The translations under genes and the position numbers were made by a program. Source: Mantamonas sphyraenae (taxonomy: Eukaryota > CRuMs > Mantamonadidae). From it: DNA of 64,000 nucleotides. Position 1 is the first letter of the stretch. The number at the start of each line of letters is the position of its first letter. The stretch covers positions 1 to 64,000 of the forward strand of contig JAPMXV010000031.1 in assembly GCA_026936335.1 (NCBI GenBank), written 5' to 3'. The notes under the pieces were generated by a model, which made no database searches, had not been told where the DNA came from, and saw only the letters and a program-made list of their open reading frames with translations. Of this stretch, positions 18,048 to 29,286 are shown in pieces.

Positions 18048-19222
18048 TCACAGCCGTCCCAACACACCCCACGCATGCTCCCGTACGTGTTCCACCACGG
18101 CCTCCTGGATCTCCAACGGCAACTCCTCCGCCCCGCTCATCACACGCCACAATTCCACACACTCCTTCATCAACGCCTGTTTCGCACTCTCCCCAAGCCA
18201 TTGCTGTTGCTCCTGCGCCTCGATGTCCATCAGCAGCGTCTCCAACCCCTTCCCGTCGTTGTTTGCCCCGCAGCGCCTCGCCTCATCCAGAAACGCAGCA
18301 CGCACACGCACCAGATACATCTGTGCCGCCTCATCCTTGTCCAGCGGCACTCCGGCTGCCTCCCGGATCTCCTGCAGCGCACGCACCCCTTGGCCCAGCT
18401 CGCTCACCGCCAGCCGTTGCACCCCAGGTACCAGCAGCTCGTTCTGCACCTGCTGCCACGCACCCTCTGTCCACAGGCCCTCTCCGCGCAAGAACTCCAC
18501 CATCCCTCGTGTCTGGCCCATCCAGCTGTCCTCCCGGCTCGTGTCCACCGTCCATTCTGCAGCGCACACCCCGAGCCCGCTGCTCGCCCCGTCTCCTCCT
18601 GTGCTCCTCTCATTGCCCAGCCACCTTGCCCACACGTGTGCCCGCAGCCGAGCACACAGGCTCTCCATCAACCGCTCTCCCCCATCTCCAATACCGTGCG
18701 CGCCTCTGCCCGAATCCCCACCCGCTCCCCGCTCACCTCTATCGCCTCTCTCCATGCTGCGTCCAGCACTTGCCTGTGTCCTTTTGCCACCTTGCTGTAC
18801 ATCGCCTCCATCGCCTGTACCACTCGCGTCTGGCCCTGCTCCTTCCGCACACGTTCCAGCTCCTCGCTCATCCTCCCAACGCGCACGTGGCACTCTTCCA
18901 CCTTTCCCTGCGCCCGCAGGCTCTGATACTGGCCCCGCGCCGCCTGAAACTCCTGTACACTCCGCAATACCTCTGCTTGCCGCCTCTGCGTCGCCACACG
19001 CCCCTCCAGCTCCCTCTCCGCCCGTACCAGCGATTGGTATTCCCTCACCGCATGGCCTTCTTCTCGCGCTTCCCTCACCCTTTCCTCCACCGCCTCCAGC
19101 GCGCCGTCAATCGCTTCGCTCTGCTTCATCAGCTTCCCAAACGCCTCTCCATGCTTCTCCACCACCTCGTACAGTCGCTGCCGCTCTCCCTCCCCGGCTT
19201 CGCACACCGCCGCTGCTCGCAT
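18048..19222 (-). CDS. Coiled-coil protein of unknown function (one frame break)
   Basis: Two abutting minus-strand frames make one protein of ~391 residues. The N-terminal part (19222 to ~18684) is long coiled coil (EAFGKLMKQSEAIDGALEAVEERV...). The C-terminal part (~18678-18048) is helical (QQVQNELLVPGVQRLAVSEL; RAAFLDEARRCG; LEIQEAVVEHVREHAW). The upstream frame stops just after a C5 run on the plus strand (18679-18683); one additional base there joins EMGG directly to ERLMESLCARLRAHVW. The layout (coiled coil then helical bundle) recalls vesicle-tethering or kinetochore subunits, but I recognise no family. Start 19222 leaves 80 bp to the divergent EFG1 gene; ATG 19285 is an in-frame alternative. 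Confidence 0.55.
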
Positions 19223-19302
19223 CCTGCTTTCGTCCCTTTCTCTGCTGCTTGCCCCGGCGCACCCAACCAACACCCAGGAAACCACACCCCAGCATCCCCA
19301 CC

Positions 19303-20278
19303 ATGGGTAAAAACTCCCTCGCTGGCAGGATACGCGATCTCCGACGCCTCATCCGCAACAAGGGCGACCAGCTTGGCGCAGACGTCCTCGCCGCAAAGCA
19401 GGACCAGCTCGCTCGCCTCGAGGAGAAGCAACGTGAGCGCAGAGCTGACGAGGAGCGCGCACAGCTCGAGCGGGCCATGGCCATGCGCTACCGCAAGGTC
19501 AAGTTCTTTGAGCGCCAGAAGATCACCCGCCGTTTGAAGCAGCTCCAGGCACGCCTCCAAAGCGGCGAGTCCAGCCCCAAGCTCGAGAAGCAGCTCCAAG
19601 AGTGGCAAGACAAGCTCCTCTACGTCTCCCACTACCCCAAAACCGAAAAGTATGTCGCTCTCTTTGCCAAGCCCACAGGCGACCCTGAGGCCGACGCGCA
19701 TGCGGAAGCCCGCCGAAACGAGATCATGGCCCTCATCAAGGAAGGCAACACAGACCCTCTTCCCTCCTCCTCCTCCTCCTCCCAATCCGACCCCCGCTTC
19801 CGCCTCGACGACGACGACACGCCTGCAGACGAGGACGGCGAAGACTTTTTCGTCGCTGCCGACGACGACCAAGAATCCGTCCCTGCCCCGTCCTCCGCCC
19901 TCAAGCGCAAGCACCTGCACGACAGCGACGACCACGATTCCAACCCTGACGACGACAGCGACGACGACGACGACGATGCTATCATCTACCACACCCCCGC
20001 TGCCTCCTCCTCCTCCTCCTCAACCTCAACCTCAACCTCAACCTCAACCTCCAAACCAACCCGTTCCAAACCCACTCACACTCCCAAACGTGCACGTGTT
20101 GACCACGCCGACCACACCCCTTCTTCCAAATGCCACCACCACACACCGAAAGTCCGCTTCCACATCAAAGAAACCTGCACGCAACTCCCACGCCTCCACA
20201 GACGCAAAGGCCGCACCAAACACCACCACCCCAAAGAGGAAATCCCGATCCCGCAAGAACAAGAAGAAGAACAAATGA
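19303..20278 (+). CDS. EFG1: EFG1-type rRNA-processing protein
   Basis: From ATG 19303 the N-terminal ~155 residues match the Efg1 family: a basic start (NSLAGRIRDLRRLIRNKG), a long charged helix rich in Lys/Arg/Glu, the core VKFFERQKITRRLKQL and YVSHYPKTEKYVALF. Known members are nucleolar and act in early 18S rRNA maturation. A Ser/Asp-rich linker follows (SSSSSSQSD; runs of Asp around 19960). The frame stays open through the next gene, but the natural-looking lysine-rich end (PKRKSRSRKNKKKNK, TGA 20276-20278) is in the +1 frame. A single-base break between ~20060 and ~20160 is therefore suspected; removing one base restores it. Confidence 0.78.
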
Positions 20279-20403
20279 ATCCTCCCCCTTCGGGCCATCC
20301 CCAAGCCCCTTCCACCGCCTCGCCTCCCCCGCACAAAACCAAACAATCCTCCCGCCGCGCCCACCCCATGCACAGACCCTCAAAATCCCGCGACGTAGCA
20401 GAG

Positions 20404-20907
20404 ATGAAACCTCTTGTACATTCAGACGAGGACGACGATCCTGTGGACGACGATGACATCGCTCTCGTCATGAGCGCCCAGTATCCCGCCAACACCGCCA
20501 TCTCCTCCTCCTCCTCCTCCTCCTCCTCCTCTACCACCCGCACAGGTTCACAGCTCCGCCGCACCCTCCTCCTCAAGTGGCTCTTCCTCCTCCTCATCCT
20601 CGCCGCCGTCCTCACCCTCATGGCCACCCTCCCCGTCGCGGACCTCATGTTTCGACCAAACTCTCCCGCCCGATCCATCTTTGTCGCCCTCCAAACCGCT
20701 GTGTACGCAGGCGCCCTCGCCACCATTCTCGTCTCAGGCCTCTCCTGGATCTACAGCAACGACGCCGTCCTCCGCTTCCTCGAAGTCCGAATCTTCTGCC
20801 GTTTCCGGCCCCTCCTCCTCCTATGCTTCATATGGTCCCTCTTCTCCCTCCTCATCTTTACCATTCTACTCATCATTGCCCTCACCACCCTTGGCGGCGG
20901 CCGATGA
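20404..20907 (+). CDS. Small multi-pass membrane protein, unknown
   Basis: 167 residues from ATG 20404. The N-terminus is acidic (HSDEDDDPVDDDD), then a poly-Ser tract encoded by (TCC)n at ~20503-20532. Four hydrophobic segments follow (LLLKWLFLLLILAAVLTLMA; FVALQTAVYAGALATILVSG; LLLLCFIWSLFSLL continuing into FTILLIIALTTLG). It is in the same frame as EFG1 with no stop between, but composition changes sharply from basic-soluble to membrane, so it is treated as a separate gene. No family recognised. Confidence 0.55.
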   Translation: MKPLVHSDEDDDPVDDDDIALVMSAQYPANTAISSSSSSSSSSTTRTGSQLRRTLLLKWLFLLLILAAVLTLMATLPVADLMFRPNSPARSIFVALQTAVYAGALATILVSGLSWIYSNDAVLRFLEVRIFCRFRPLLLLCFIWSLFSLLIFTILLIIALTTLGGGR

Positions 20908-21014
20908 TCCGCCTCGCCCAGAACCTGCAACAAATCCTGCTTCATCATCCATCAACCCCTCCCCCCTCCCCTCACCTTCTCCCCCCTTCTCCCCCTTCTC
21001 CCCCCATCTTTCCC

Positions 21015-22013
21015 TCACCTATCCTCACCTCCCACACGCGCCCGACACAACATCCTTCCCGCTCCGTATCCACTCTGCACTCGTGCACTCCCATTCGCCT
21101 CCACAACACGCCCACCCAGCTCCGCCACAACACCAGACTGAGCCCCCACCAGCGCCCTCTGCCCCACACGCACGTTCTCTCCTCGCATGTTTACACTTGG
21201 CGTGTGCTGACCCTGCAGCAGAGTCACCATCGTTGCTCCGCCACCAAACTCCTGCTCCTCCTCGTCGCCCTCTCCTCCTTCCCGCACCCCACTTGCCCTC
21301 GCATTCCCTCCTTCCCCTCCCCGCTGCTGCTCCTCCACCATCTGCCTCAGCTCTTTCCGGCGCTCCTTCAGCCGACGCACAACTTCCTCGTGCTGAACCA
21401 CCGTTTGCCGAAACACCTTCAGCGCTCCCTCCTTCGAGCACACACTTCGTGTCAGCTGTGCTGTCTTGATCTGCAGAGTCTTTGTTCGCATGTCGTGCCC
21501 GCTGTACGGCGTCTTTACACGCCCGCTCTCCAGCCTCTCCTGAAACTCCCGGATCACTTCCGTCGTCTGCTCGCTCACAGCCTCCCTCTCTGGCCCCTCC
21601 AGCTGCATCAATGTGTACGCCTGCGCAGTGCGCAGCAACTCCACAACCACTTGCATGTTCTCCTCCGTCAGTGCCCTCCACCGTTTTCGCATAGCCGCCG
21701 CCGGCAGCGCGCGCGCGCGCTTTTCATCCTGTCCAAAGTGCTCCTCGATTGCCTCGGCCATGCGTGCCTCCTCCAATCTCAGCCGCCTCTCTCGCTGTGT
21801 TTCCACCCTATCCTCCTCCCACCTCACTTCCCGCCCTCTTTCCTCATACCCCACCCGCTGACGTTTCGCCGCCTCCTTCAACCCGGCCTTGCTCACCACC
21901 GCCCGCTTCCCGCTCCTTTCCGCCCCCTCTCTCTGCTCTGCATACACCTCCTCGTCATCTTCCAGATCGCTCAGCTCGTCAAAGATGTCCATCTCTTCGT
22001 CGCCCCTGCTCAT
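21015..22013 (-). CDS. Charged, probably nuclear coiled-coil protein
   Basis: 332 residues from the ATG at 22013 (MSRGDEEMDIFDELSDLEDD). The frame is open further upstream, but that part is antisense of COG3. The N-terminus is acidic, then a strongly charged Arg/Glu region (KEAAKRQRVGYEERGREVRW). An LTEENMQVVVELLRTAQAYT helix and a central part with TPYSGHDMRTKTLQIKTAQL follow, then a coiled coil (VVRRLKERRKELRQMVEEQ) and a Gly-rich tail. No known domain identified. The composition suggests a nuclear RNA/DNA-associated protein, an inference only. Start codons of this gene and COG3 are 93 bp apart. Confidence 0.6.
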   Translation of the reverse strand: MSRGDEEMDIFDELSDLEDDEEVYAEQREGAERSGKRAVVSKAGLKEAAKRQRVGYEERGREVRWEEDRVETQRERRLRLEEARMAEAIEEHFGQDEKRARALPAAAMRKRWRALTEENMQVVVELLRTAQAYTLMQLEGPEREAVSEQTTEVIREFQERLESGRVKTPYSGHDMRTKTLQIKTAQLTRSVCSKEGALKVFRQTVVQHEEVVRRLKERRKELRQMVEEQQRGGEGGNARASGVREGGEGDEEEQEFGGGATMVTLLQGQHTPSVNMRGENVRVGQRALVGAQSGVVAELGGRVVEANGSARVQSGYGAGRMLCRARVGGEDR

Positions 22014-22106
22014 CTTTGTTGCTTTTTCCTTGGCTCCCGTCCCGCCACCAAATCTGCAACTCCAACCACCGTCGCCCCCTCCCCTCCCCCGCGCGCGCTC
22101 CCGACC

Positions 22107-24700
22107 ATGACCACCTCTGTCTGGGAATCCCAACAAGTTTCCCTTTCGGTCCAACAGCTCGAGCGTGTCGAAGCGCTCAAGGACATCCTCTCCCAACCTG
22201 CCCTTCCTGCAGACCTCCCACACGACTCCGCCCCTTCCGCCACCGCCGCCACACACCCGTCTTCCCACCAGTCCTCCGACCAGTCCTCCCGTGACCCGTC
22301 CTCCCTCGGCCAGCTCGGCGTCTTTGACGGCAACTCCGTCAAAGAGTTCTACGAGTGGTACGCCCAGGTCGACACCCTCATGGAGGCCCAACGCGAGGAG
22401 AAATACGTGTACGTTCTCCGATGCCACTTCCACCCCGTCCTCCCACCCCTTGTTTCCCTTCCCCGAGCACGCGCCCCGTCCCCGTTTCCGCACCCGCCCC
22501 AACTCACCATCCCCGCACCCCCAGCTCCTTCCAAACAACCATTCAGAGTTACGTCGACACCCTCAACACCCTACTCAACAGCACCGATCAGGCCCTCACC
22601 CATCTCAACGCCCTGGAGTCTGAACACACAAGCGTCGCCTCCAAAACAAACGCCTTGCATCTTGCTTGCGAAGACCTCCTCGCCGACCAGCAAAAACTCA
22701 CCTACCTCGCAGAATCCCTCCAAACCAAACTCGACCACTTTCGCGAGTACGACCGCGCCTCCCGCCAACTCGCCAGCGCCTCCATGACTGCAACCTCGCC
22801 CGATTTCCTCCCGCTCCTCCGCCGCCTCGACGACTCTCTCACCTTTGTCCGCAATTCCCGCTCCCTTAGGGACGCCCGTCTTTACGAAGTCCGCTTCCAC
22901 AAGCTCCACGTCAGGGCCCTCTCCCTCGTACGCAACCACGTCATTGCTCTCCTCCGCAGAACCACACTCACACTCCAGGAGAAGATGGCTGCCGACGCCG
23001 ACGCCAGCGACACCTCCCTTCCAGACCCTGACTCCGCCCTCTTCAACGTCAAATTCCGCAACCTCGCCACCGACCTCCGCGACCTCCTCCTCGAGCTCGA
23101 GAAGCGAGCCAGCACAGACCAGGGCGGCGTGCACGCTCGACTCCCGTCCTCCTCCGCTTCCTCCTCCGCTTCCTCCTCCACTTCCTCCTCCCCCAACGCA
23201 GACGATGATGATGATGACAGCGAGCTCGGCAACCTCATGTACGACTGCCACAACTGCTACTACATGCAGCGCCGCACCCTCGTCTCTCCCCTCGTCACAA
23301 AACGTATCCAAGACCTCGCCCACAATCACGACCTCGTACAGCTCACCCGCTCCGCCTGGACCTTTGTCTCTCGCGTTTGCCAATCCGAGTTTGAACTCTA
23401 CCACCTCTTTTTCAGCACAAAGAACGAGGGCCTCGCAGAACTCCTCTCCCTCATGTGCGGCGAGGTCTACGACGTCCTACGGCCCCTCGTCATCCGCTGC
23501 GTCGACATCGGCATGATGTGCGACCTCATACACATCATGAAAAGCGAAATCATCGACGGTGAGCTCAGCGTACGCGGCGATCCCGAGGGTGTCGTCGGCG
23601 AAGTCGTCCGCCACGTCATCCAGGACGTTCAAGAACGCCTCGTCTGGCGCACCGTTGTCTACATCAAAGAAGAGATTGCAGAGTACGATGACTCTGCCGA
23701 CCAGCCCGACGTGCACTCCGCCGACGACGTGGCCTCCACGCAGCAGCCAAACGACCAAGCAGACACGCCCATCCTCGTCGGCCAGGCCCAGACCCCGCTT
23801 TCCAGGTTTGCCTCCTACCACCAAGCCCTCTTCCGCACCCTCACCCTCCTCGTGCGCATTTACCCATGTATCGACAAGTCCATCTTTGAGGGTATTGCAC
23901 AGGACGCTGTCAGCGCTTGCACCACGCGCCTTGCCGAGGCACGCCAGGCTCGTGAAAAGGCCTACAACCGCATGGACAGCCAGCTTTTCTTCATCCAACA
24001 CCTCCAGGTCCTCCAAGACGCCATCCGACCCTTTGACGTCCAGTTTGTCCGCCAGGAACAGAGCCTCGACTTTTCCAACGTCCGCGCCGCCTTTGCTCGC
24101 TTTGTCGACAACCGTGCCGCCGTGTTTTCCCTCGGCTCCGATAACGCAATCCTAGGCCTCGTTCAGGGCGGCACTCCACACGTCGTCCATTCCCAGCGCG
24201 ACTCCAAAAAGGATCTTGAGCAGGTCCTCAAGGCCGTCTGCGACGAGTTTATCATCGATGTCACAAAGCTCGTCACAGAGCCCCTCACAGACACCCTCCA
24301 GAAGCTCCACTCCTTCCTCAACGTCAACCAGGACGCCTCCCGTACGCTCCCCAAGCAAAAGTTTGCCAAGCCCGCAAAGCTCGGCAAAACCCTCACCGCC
24401 GTCCGCCAACGCATCGACGACGACCTCGTTGCCGTTGCCCAGCGCATGAACGCCTTCCTGCGACGCTCCCCTGTCTCCCAGAGTGTCCTGTACGACCCTA
24501 TCCGCACAAACATCCTCGACGCCTACTCCCAACTACGTGACATCCTCCAAGCAAACTACGACCAAGAACAAATCGACATGCTGGTCGACACCTTTGAACT
24601 CGACTCTATCGACTCTATTCTCGACCGCATCCTCTTTGCCAACAGCGCCTCCTCCTCCTCCTCTTCTTCCTCCTCCTCCTCCTCCTCCGCATCTAAATGA
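22107..24700 (+). CDS. COG3: COG complex subunit 3 (Sec34 family)
   Basis: Exon 1 22107-22406, intron 22407-22546 (GTGTAC...ATTCAG, phase 0), exon 2 22547-24700; 817 residues, close to other COG3 proteins. Family landmarks: VKEFYEWYAQVDTLM (~22340), a coiled coil (TNALHLACEDLLADQQKLTY), LPLLRRLDDSLTFV (~22810), YEVRFHKLHVRALSLVRNHV (~22890) and LYHLFFSTKNEGLAELLSLM (~23400). COG3 belongs to lobe A of the octameric tether for retrograde traffic within the Golgi. A short acidic/serine insert interrupts the middle (~23140-23220), and the C-terminus ends in a poly-Ser tract from (TCC)n. The gene downstream is convergent at 39 bp. Confidence 0.9.
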
Positions 24701-24739
24701 ACAACGTTCCTCCCCACCCTCCCTCGACCCCCATCCCTT

Positions 24740-25282
24740 TCACCGAAGCGCTGCTGCATCCACAAACGCCTCCAGTTCAACCGCGGCTTCCCCTGCCACC
24801 ACCGGCCACTCGTAGAACGCAAGCAACCACCTGCCCAACGACAGCTCAATCAACACTGCGCCACTACTCAACGTTGTGTCCAGATTCCGTGCATGCCACC
24901 TGTCCTTGCTCGCGCACACAAACAAGAAACTCTGGTCGCACAGAGCCACGCTCTGCTTGTACAACTCCCCGCTCGCTGCAAGCTTGCTCACCACCTTGGC
25001 CTGCTCCGCGCTGATCTCCATGTGCTTGTACGTCAACACACCCACCTCTCCTTCGTCATCCACGGGGCCCAGCAGTACTGCCCCTGTAAACACTGCCTGA
25101 TCATTGTCTCCTGCGCCAGCACATTCTCTCTCTCGCGTCAGTTCATCACCATCCTCCCTCTGCCTCTCCCTCTCTCTGTCTGCCACTCCCTTCTCTCCTC
25201 CCTTCCCCCCTCCCCCACCCCACTCCCTTCTGCACTCACTCCCTTTGATCGGCAGAATCGCCAGCGGATCCACCTCGCTCAT
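24740..25282 (-). CDS. Divergent profilin-like protein
   Basis: Exon 1 25282-25240 (43 nt), intron 25239-25111 (GTGAGT...GCGCAG, phase 1), exon 2 25110-24740; 137 residues, the length of a profilin. The order of elements matches profilin: strand AVFTGAVLLG, helix ISAEQAKVVSKLAAS, strand QSFLFVCASKDRWHARN, strand pair SGAVLIELSLGRWLLAFYEW and a C-terminal helix GEAAVELEAFVDAAAL. The usual WxxYVD poly-proline-binding start is absent, as in profilin-4-type proteins, so actin or polyproline binding cannot be assumed. Alternative: another small alpha/beta fold such as a proteasome assembly chaperone. The start lies 91 bp from the divergent kinase gene. Confidence 0.5.
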   Translation of the reverse strand: MSEVDPLAILPIKGSECRREWGGGGGKGGEKGVADRERERQREDGDELTRERECAGAGDNDQAVFTGAVLLGPVDDEGEVGVLTYKHMEISAEQAKVVSKLAASGELYKQSVALCDQSFLFVCASKDRWHARNLDTTLSSGAVLIELSLGRWLLAFYEWPVVAGEAAVELEAFVDAAALR

Positions 25283-25333
25283 CGTTTCGCCTGCCTCCCC
25301 CAGCGCTTCCCCCACCGCAGCCAACTCACGCCT

Positions 25334-25336
<3 letters not shown>

Positions 25337-25368
<32 letters not shown>
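25337..25368. repeat. (CA)16 microsatellite in a 5' leader
   Basis: Sixteen CA units end five bases before the kinase start codon at 25374, inside the 91-bp divergent gap with the profilin-like gene. It is therefore in the promoter/5' UTR and likely length-polymorphic. A similar CA tract lies in intron 1 of RPB4 (~29735-29766). Confidence 0.9.
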
Positions 25369-25369
<1 letters not shown>

Positions 25370-25373
25370 CCTC

Positions 25374-28300
25374 ATGTCCTCTCAGGAGCTGGAAAGGCGG
25401 TTGCTAGACCGCTTTGCAACCCAGCCCCTCAGTGACGACGACGCTGCCGACGACGAAATCGGTTCCTATCGCAGCGCCGACACCGTCGACACAGAGCCCA
25501 CTGCCAGCGGCGATGACTCTCCGTCCGATCCTCGCCGCTCCGAATCTCCGTCCGCTGGTCGCACCCTCAAGCAGACCATGTCCACGTATGCCACCAGCAC
25601 CCCAACCCAGGAGCTCGAGGCTCGTGTTGCACGCCAGGCCCAAACACGCCGCCACAAGAGCCAGGAAAGCTACGACTTTCTCAACCACAAGTATCTCTAC
25701 ACCAAGCTCGCAAAGTACAAACAAATCGTCGACGAAGAGCTCACTGCTTTCATGTCCCGCCTCAAGGCCAAGCAACGCCACAGCGCAGAACTCGCCTCGG
25801 CCGTTTCCTTCGAAGACCAGCTGGGCTTCGAAGACGAGAAGCAAGACGTACGCACCCATCCCCGCCGCCTTTGCACCTCCATGGGCCTCCACCTACACCC
25901 CTTGCCCGCTTTTCACACTCCTCTCCTGTCCCACCACCTGCACGTCCCTCCCGACACCATTTTCGTTTCCTCGCCTCACCTCCCTCCCTTCTGCTCACCC
26001 GTGCACTGCCCGCCTCCCGCCCTGCCCTCCCATCCCACTCCCTCAGTTCTACGATGCTCTCTACCGCAGCAGTCAGGTCATCCTCGACATGGAAGTCGAG
26101 GATATGCGCGGCGGCATGCTCCGCGACATGGTTCTGGAGATCCAACGCATCCAACAACACGCTCTCAGCCTCGGTCTCCCCATACGCGACGCCTCCAAGT
26201 GGCTACTCATTGTCTCTCGCTGCAACAGACTTATCGAATGCCTTGTATGTCCCCTTGCCCGTTCCGCCTCCCTCGACAGATCCCAGCACTCACCTAACCC
26301 CCCTCCCCGCACAGGATGGTGTCGAGCCCTCCTCCTCTTCCTCCGACGCCCCGTCGCTCTCGGGCGACGCCAAGCCCTCGCTTCCCGCAGCCCTCTCCTT
26401 CTCCAACACCACGCACGACCTCTTTGCAGGTGTCCCTCCAAAGTCCGCCTCAACAACCACCCTCCATGTGCCCCAAGCCACCATCAGTCCAGCCTCCTCC
26501 GCTTCTTCATTCACCTCCACCACAGCTGCCCAAATCGAAATCCTCACCCCAGAGGTTCCCGCAGGCCTCGAGCGCCAAATCAACGAAATGGGCCACAACT
26601 TGCCCCACCGCTCCAACAAGTACAAAAAGTCTCGCTCCCACACACTCACCTCCTGGACAGATACTCTCGAGGCCTTTCAGCCCGACAAGCTTGCCCTCGC
26701 ACGCTCTGCCTCTGAATACGCAGACCGAAACGATGTACTTGACGCCGACGACGACACAGACACAGACGATACACAAGACACAGACGACGACGACGACGAC
26801 GGCGACGACCAAGACTTTGCAGACGTCGATAACCTCCCTTCCGCACACCTTGTCCCGTCCTTCTCCCTCACAGACGCTCAAGACGAGGAGGAGGTCGAGG
26901 TCGAGCTCCTCGTCTGCCGCATCTGCGAGGAACACATCCCTGCCCCCATGATGGACCTCCACAACGACGTTTGTGTCGACCACCACGCATTCAACGTGTA
27001 CATTGACCGCTGCGACCAAAACATCATCGACTTTGTCTACGAAGTCCTACCCGAGGCCTCGCACGCAGCCATGGACGTCAACCTCGTCTGCAACGGCGTG
27101 ACAAACCTCGATGAACTCAACTACCAGACTCATCTCGATCCCCTCGTGCGCGACTTTGAGCGTGCCCTCAGCAATCACACCGGATTCGACCACAAGAAGC
27201 GCTCCACCCTCTCCAAAGAATTCCGCCGAAGACTCCGCGAGGAGGTCGACATCCTCATTGAAAAGATTCGCTTTGAGCACGACCATGCAGACGCCCTCCT
27301 TCTCGACATCGACGACATCCTCATGGTCCCCGGCGACCCGGAAGACGGTGACGAAGACCTACGCCTCCTGTCTCCGCGCACAAAGGACAGCCTTGCCCCG
27401 GCCGCCGCCACAACGCACTCCTCAGCCTCCTCCGACTCCGAAGGTTCCACCGCATCATTTGTCCAGCCCTTCCGCAGGCCACGCTCCCACTCCCACGCAC
27501 CGGCCCCGACCATCGACGACTTTGAGGTCATCAAACCCATCACCAGTGGTGGCTTCGGCGCAATCTTTATTGCGCGCAAGCGCATCACAGGCGACGTCTT
27601 TGCCATCAAGGTCCTCAACAAGGAGGAGCTTGTGCGCAAGAACCAGCTCCAGCGCGTGTTTTACGAGCGCGCCATCCTCGCTCGCGTCGACAACCCCTTT
27701 GTCGTCAAGCTCTATTATTCATTCCACTCCGACAAAAACCTCTACCTTGTTATGGAGTACATGCGTGGAGGCGACCTCTTCTCCCTCCTCGAAAGCGTCG
27801 GTCGCTTCCCCGAAGATATGGCTCGTCAGTACCTTGCCGAGCTCGTCTGTGCCCTCGAATACCTCCATGACAACAGCATTGTCCACCGTGACATCAAGCC
27901 AGACAACATTCTCATCAACGACGACGGCCATATCAAGCTCACAGACTTTGGTCTCTCCAAAATGGGCATGCTTGACGTCCAGCGCAGCATCAACGAAGGC
28001 CTTGGCCTCAATCTCGACGACCTTGCCAGCGAAGAGAGCGACGCCCTCGCCACCGCCTCCACAGACTCCGTCTCTCCTTCCCCCGGCCCGTCGACCGACG
28101 AAAAGCCGCGTACTCGCCCACGCAGCAGCTCCGTCACAAAAGGGCCCAAGAAGCTCATCCGTCAGCCTTCCTACGGCTTCCTGCGTGGCATCAACGCCAT
28201 GCGCCAGAGCAGCGTCCCTGGCAACGAGCTCACTTCCCTCGTCCAAACCATGTACCCCGACAGCGAGCACACCCACAGCGGCGGCTCCGCCCCGTCCTCA

Positions 28301-29230
28301 CCACCCCCGGCCCCAACCTCATCCCAGCAACCTGCTCAGCTGGCTTCCTCCTCCTCCTCCTCTTCCTCCTCCTCCTCCTCCTCCGGCCCATCGGAAAAGC
28401 CCAAGCACAGAGCCTACTCGCAAGTCGGCACCCCCGATTACCTTGCCCCGGAGATTGTCCTCGGCACAGGCCACTCTGAAATGGTCGACTGGTGGTCTGT
28501 CGGCGTCCTCATGTACGAGTTTCTCACCGGTCTGACCCCTTTTGCCGCAGACACGTACGAAAAGACCCTCGACAACATTCTCAGCTGCAAGCTCACATGG
28601 CCTCCGGCCCACCTGCTTTCAATCAGCGACGAGGCTCGCGATATGATCACACGCCTCCTCACCGTCCAGCCAGACCTCCGCCTTGGCGCAGGTGGCGTCC
28701 ACGAGGTCAAGCAGCACCCGTTCTTCCGCCAGATCGACTGGGCACATATCCTCGACGAGCAGCCCATGTTTGTCCCTCGTGCACAGCCAGAGACCGACAG
28801 CAGCTACTTCAACGCACGCTCTCGCGTCTTTGCCGTCCCAGGCGCCACAGACTTTATGGACGACGTCCTCAAGACCAAACATGCTCACAAGAACGCAGCC
28901 AAGAGTATCCTCGAGCACGCAGGCTCAGACCCCACTCCCATCAACTCCACCTCCTCCGAGAAGGATCTCTTTGAAACCTTTGACTTTGTCAACCTCAACC
29001 ATCTCAGCAACCGCAACCGCACCATGGCCTCCTCCTCCTCCTCCACACCCGTCCCCGACGCAGAGCCTGCCAACGACTCCACAGCCCCCACCTCCACGTC
29101 TTCCACCGCCTCCTCCAACTCCTCCTCCAACTCTACCACGCCCTCCCGCACGGGGTCCCCGAAACCCGGCCGCTCCTCCACAACCAAGCTCGAAGAAGAG
29201 TTCCGCAGGCCCCGTGCATTCTCCAAATGA
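25374..29230 (+). CDS. AGC kinase of the Greatwall/Rim15/IRE type
   Basis: Three exons: 25374-25847, 26047-26244 and 26315-29230 (introns 25848-26046 and 26245-26314, all phase 0); 1195 residues. Order: acidic N-terminus; helical region (DFLNHKYLYTKLAKY; ALYRSSQVILDMEVEDM); small zinc-binding motif CRIC-x19-CVDHH near residue 425, as in Rim15 and plant IRE kinases; kinase domain from ~626. Catalytic residues are present: SGGFGAIF loop, AIKVL lysine, HRDIKPDN (Asp ~750), DFG (~768), GTPDYLAPE (~929). DFG and APE are separated by ~160 low-complexity residues with a poly-Ser tract, the position of the Greatwall middle insertion. An AGC tail with FETFDFVNL follows. Family roles: mitotic entry or nutrient/quiescence control through PP2A-B55 inhibitors. 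Confidence 0.88.
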
Positions 29231-29286
29231 GTGAAACCACCACCATTCCCCTGTACACGTTTGTTATTCCACCTTTCCACCCTCGT

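Noticed and set aside
22407-22546. Reading straight through the COG3 intron
   Set aside because: The exon-1 frame is open into the intron, but COG3 similarity resumes only at SYVDTLNTLL in the other frame, in phase with a GTGTAC donor and ATTCAG acceptor.
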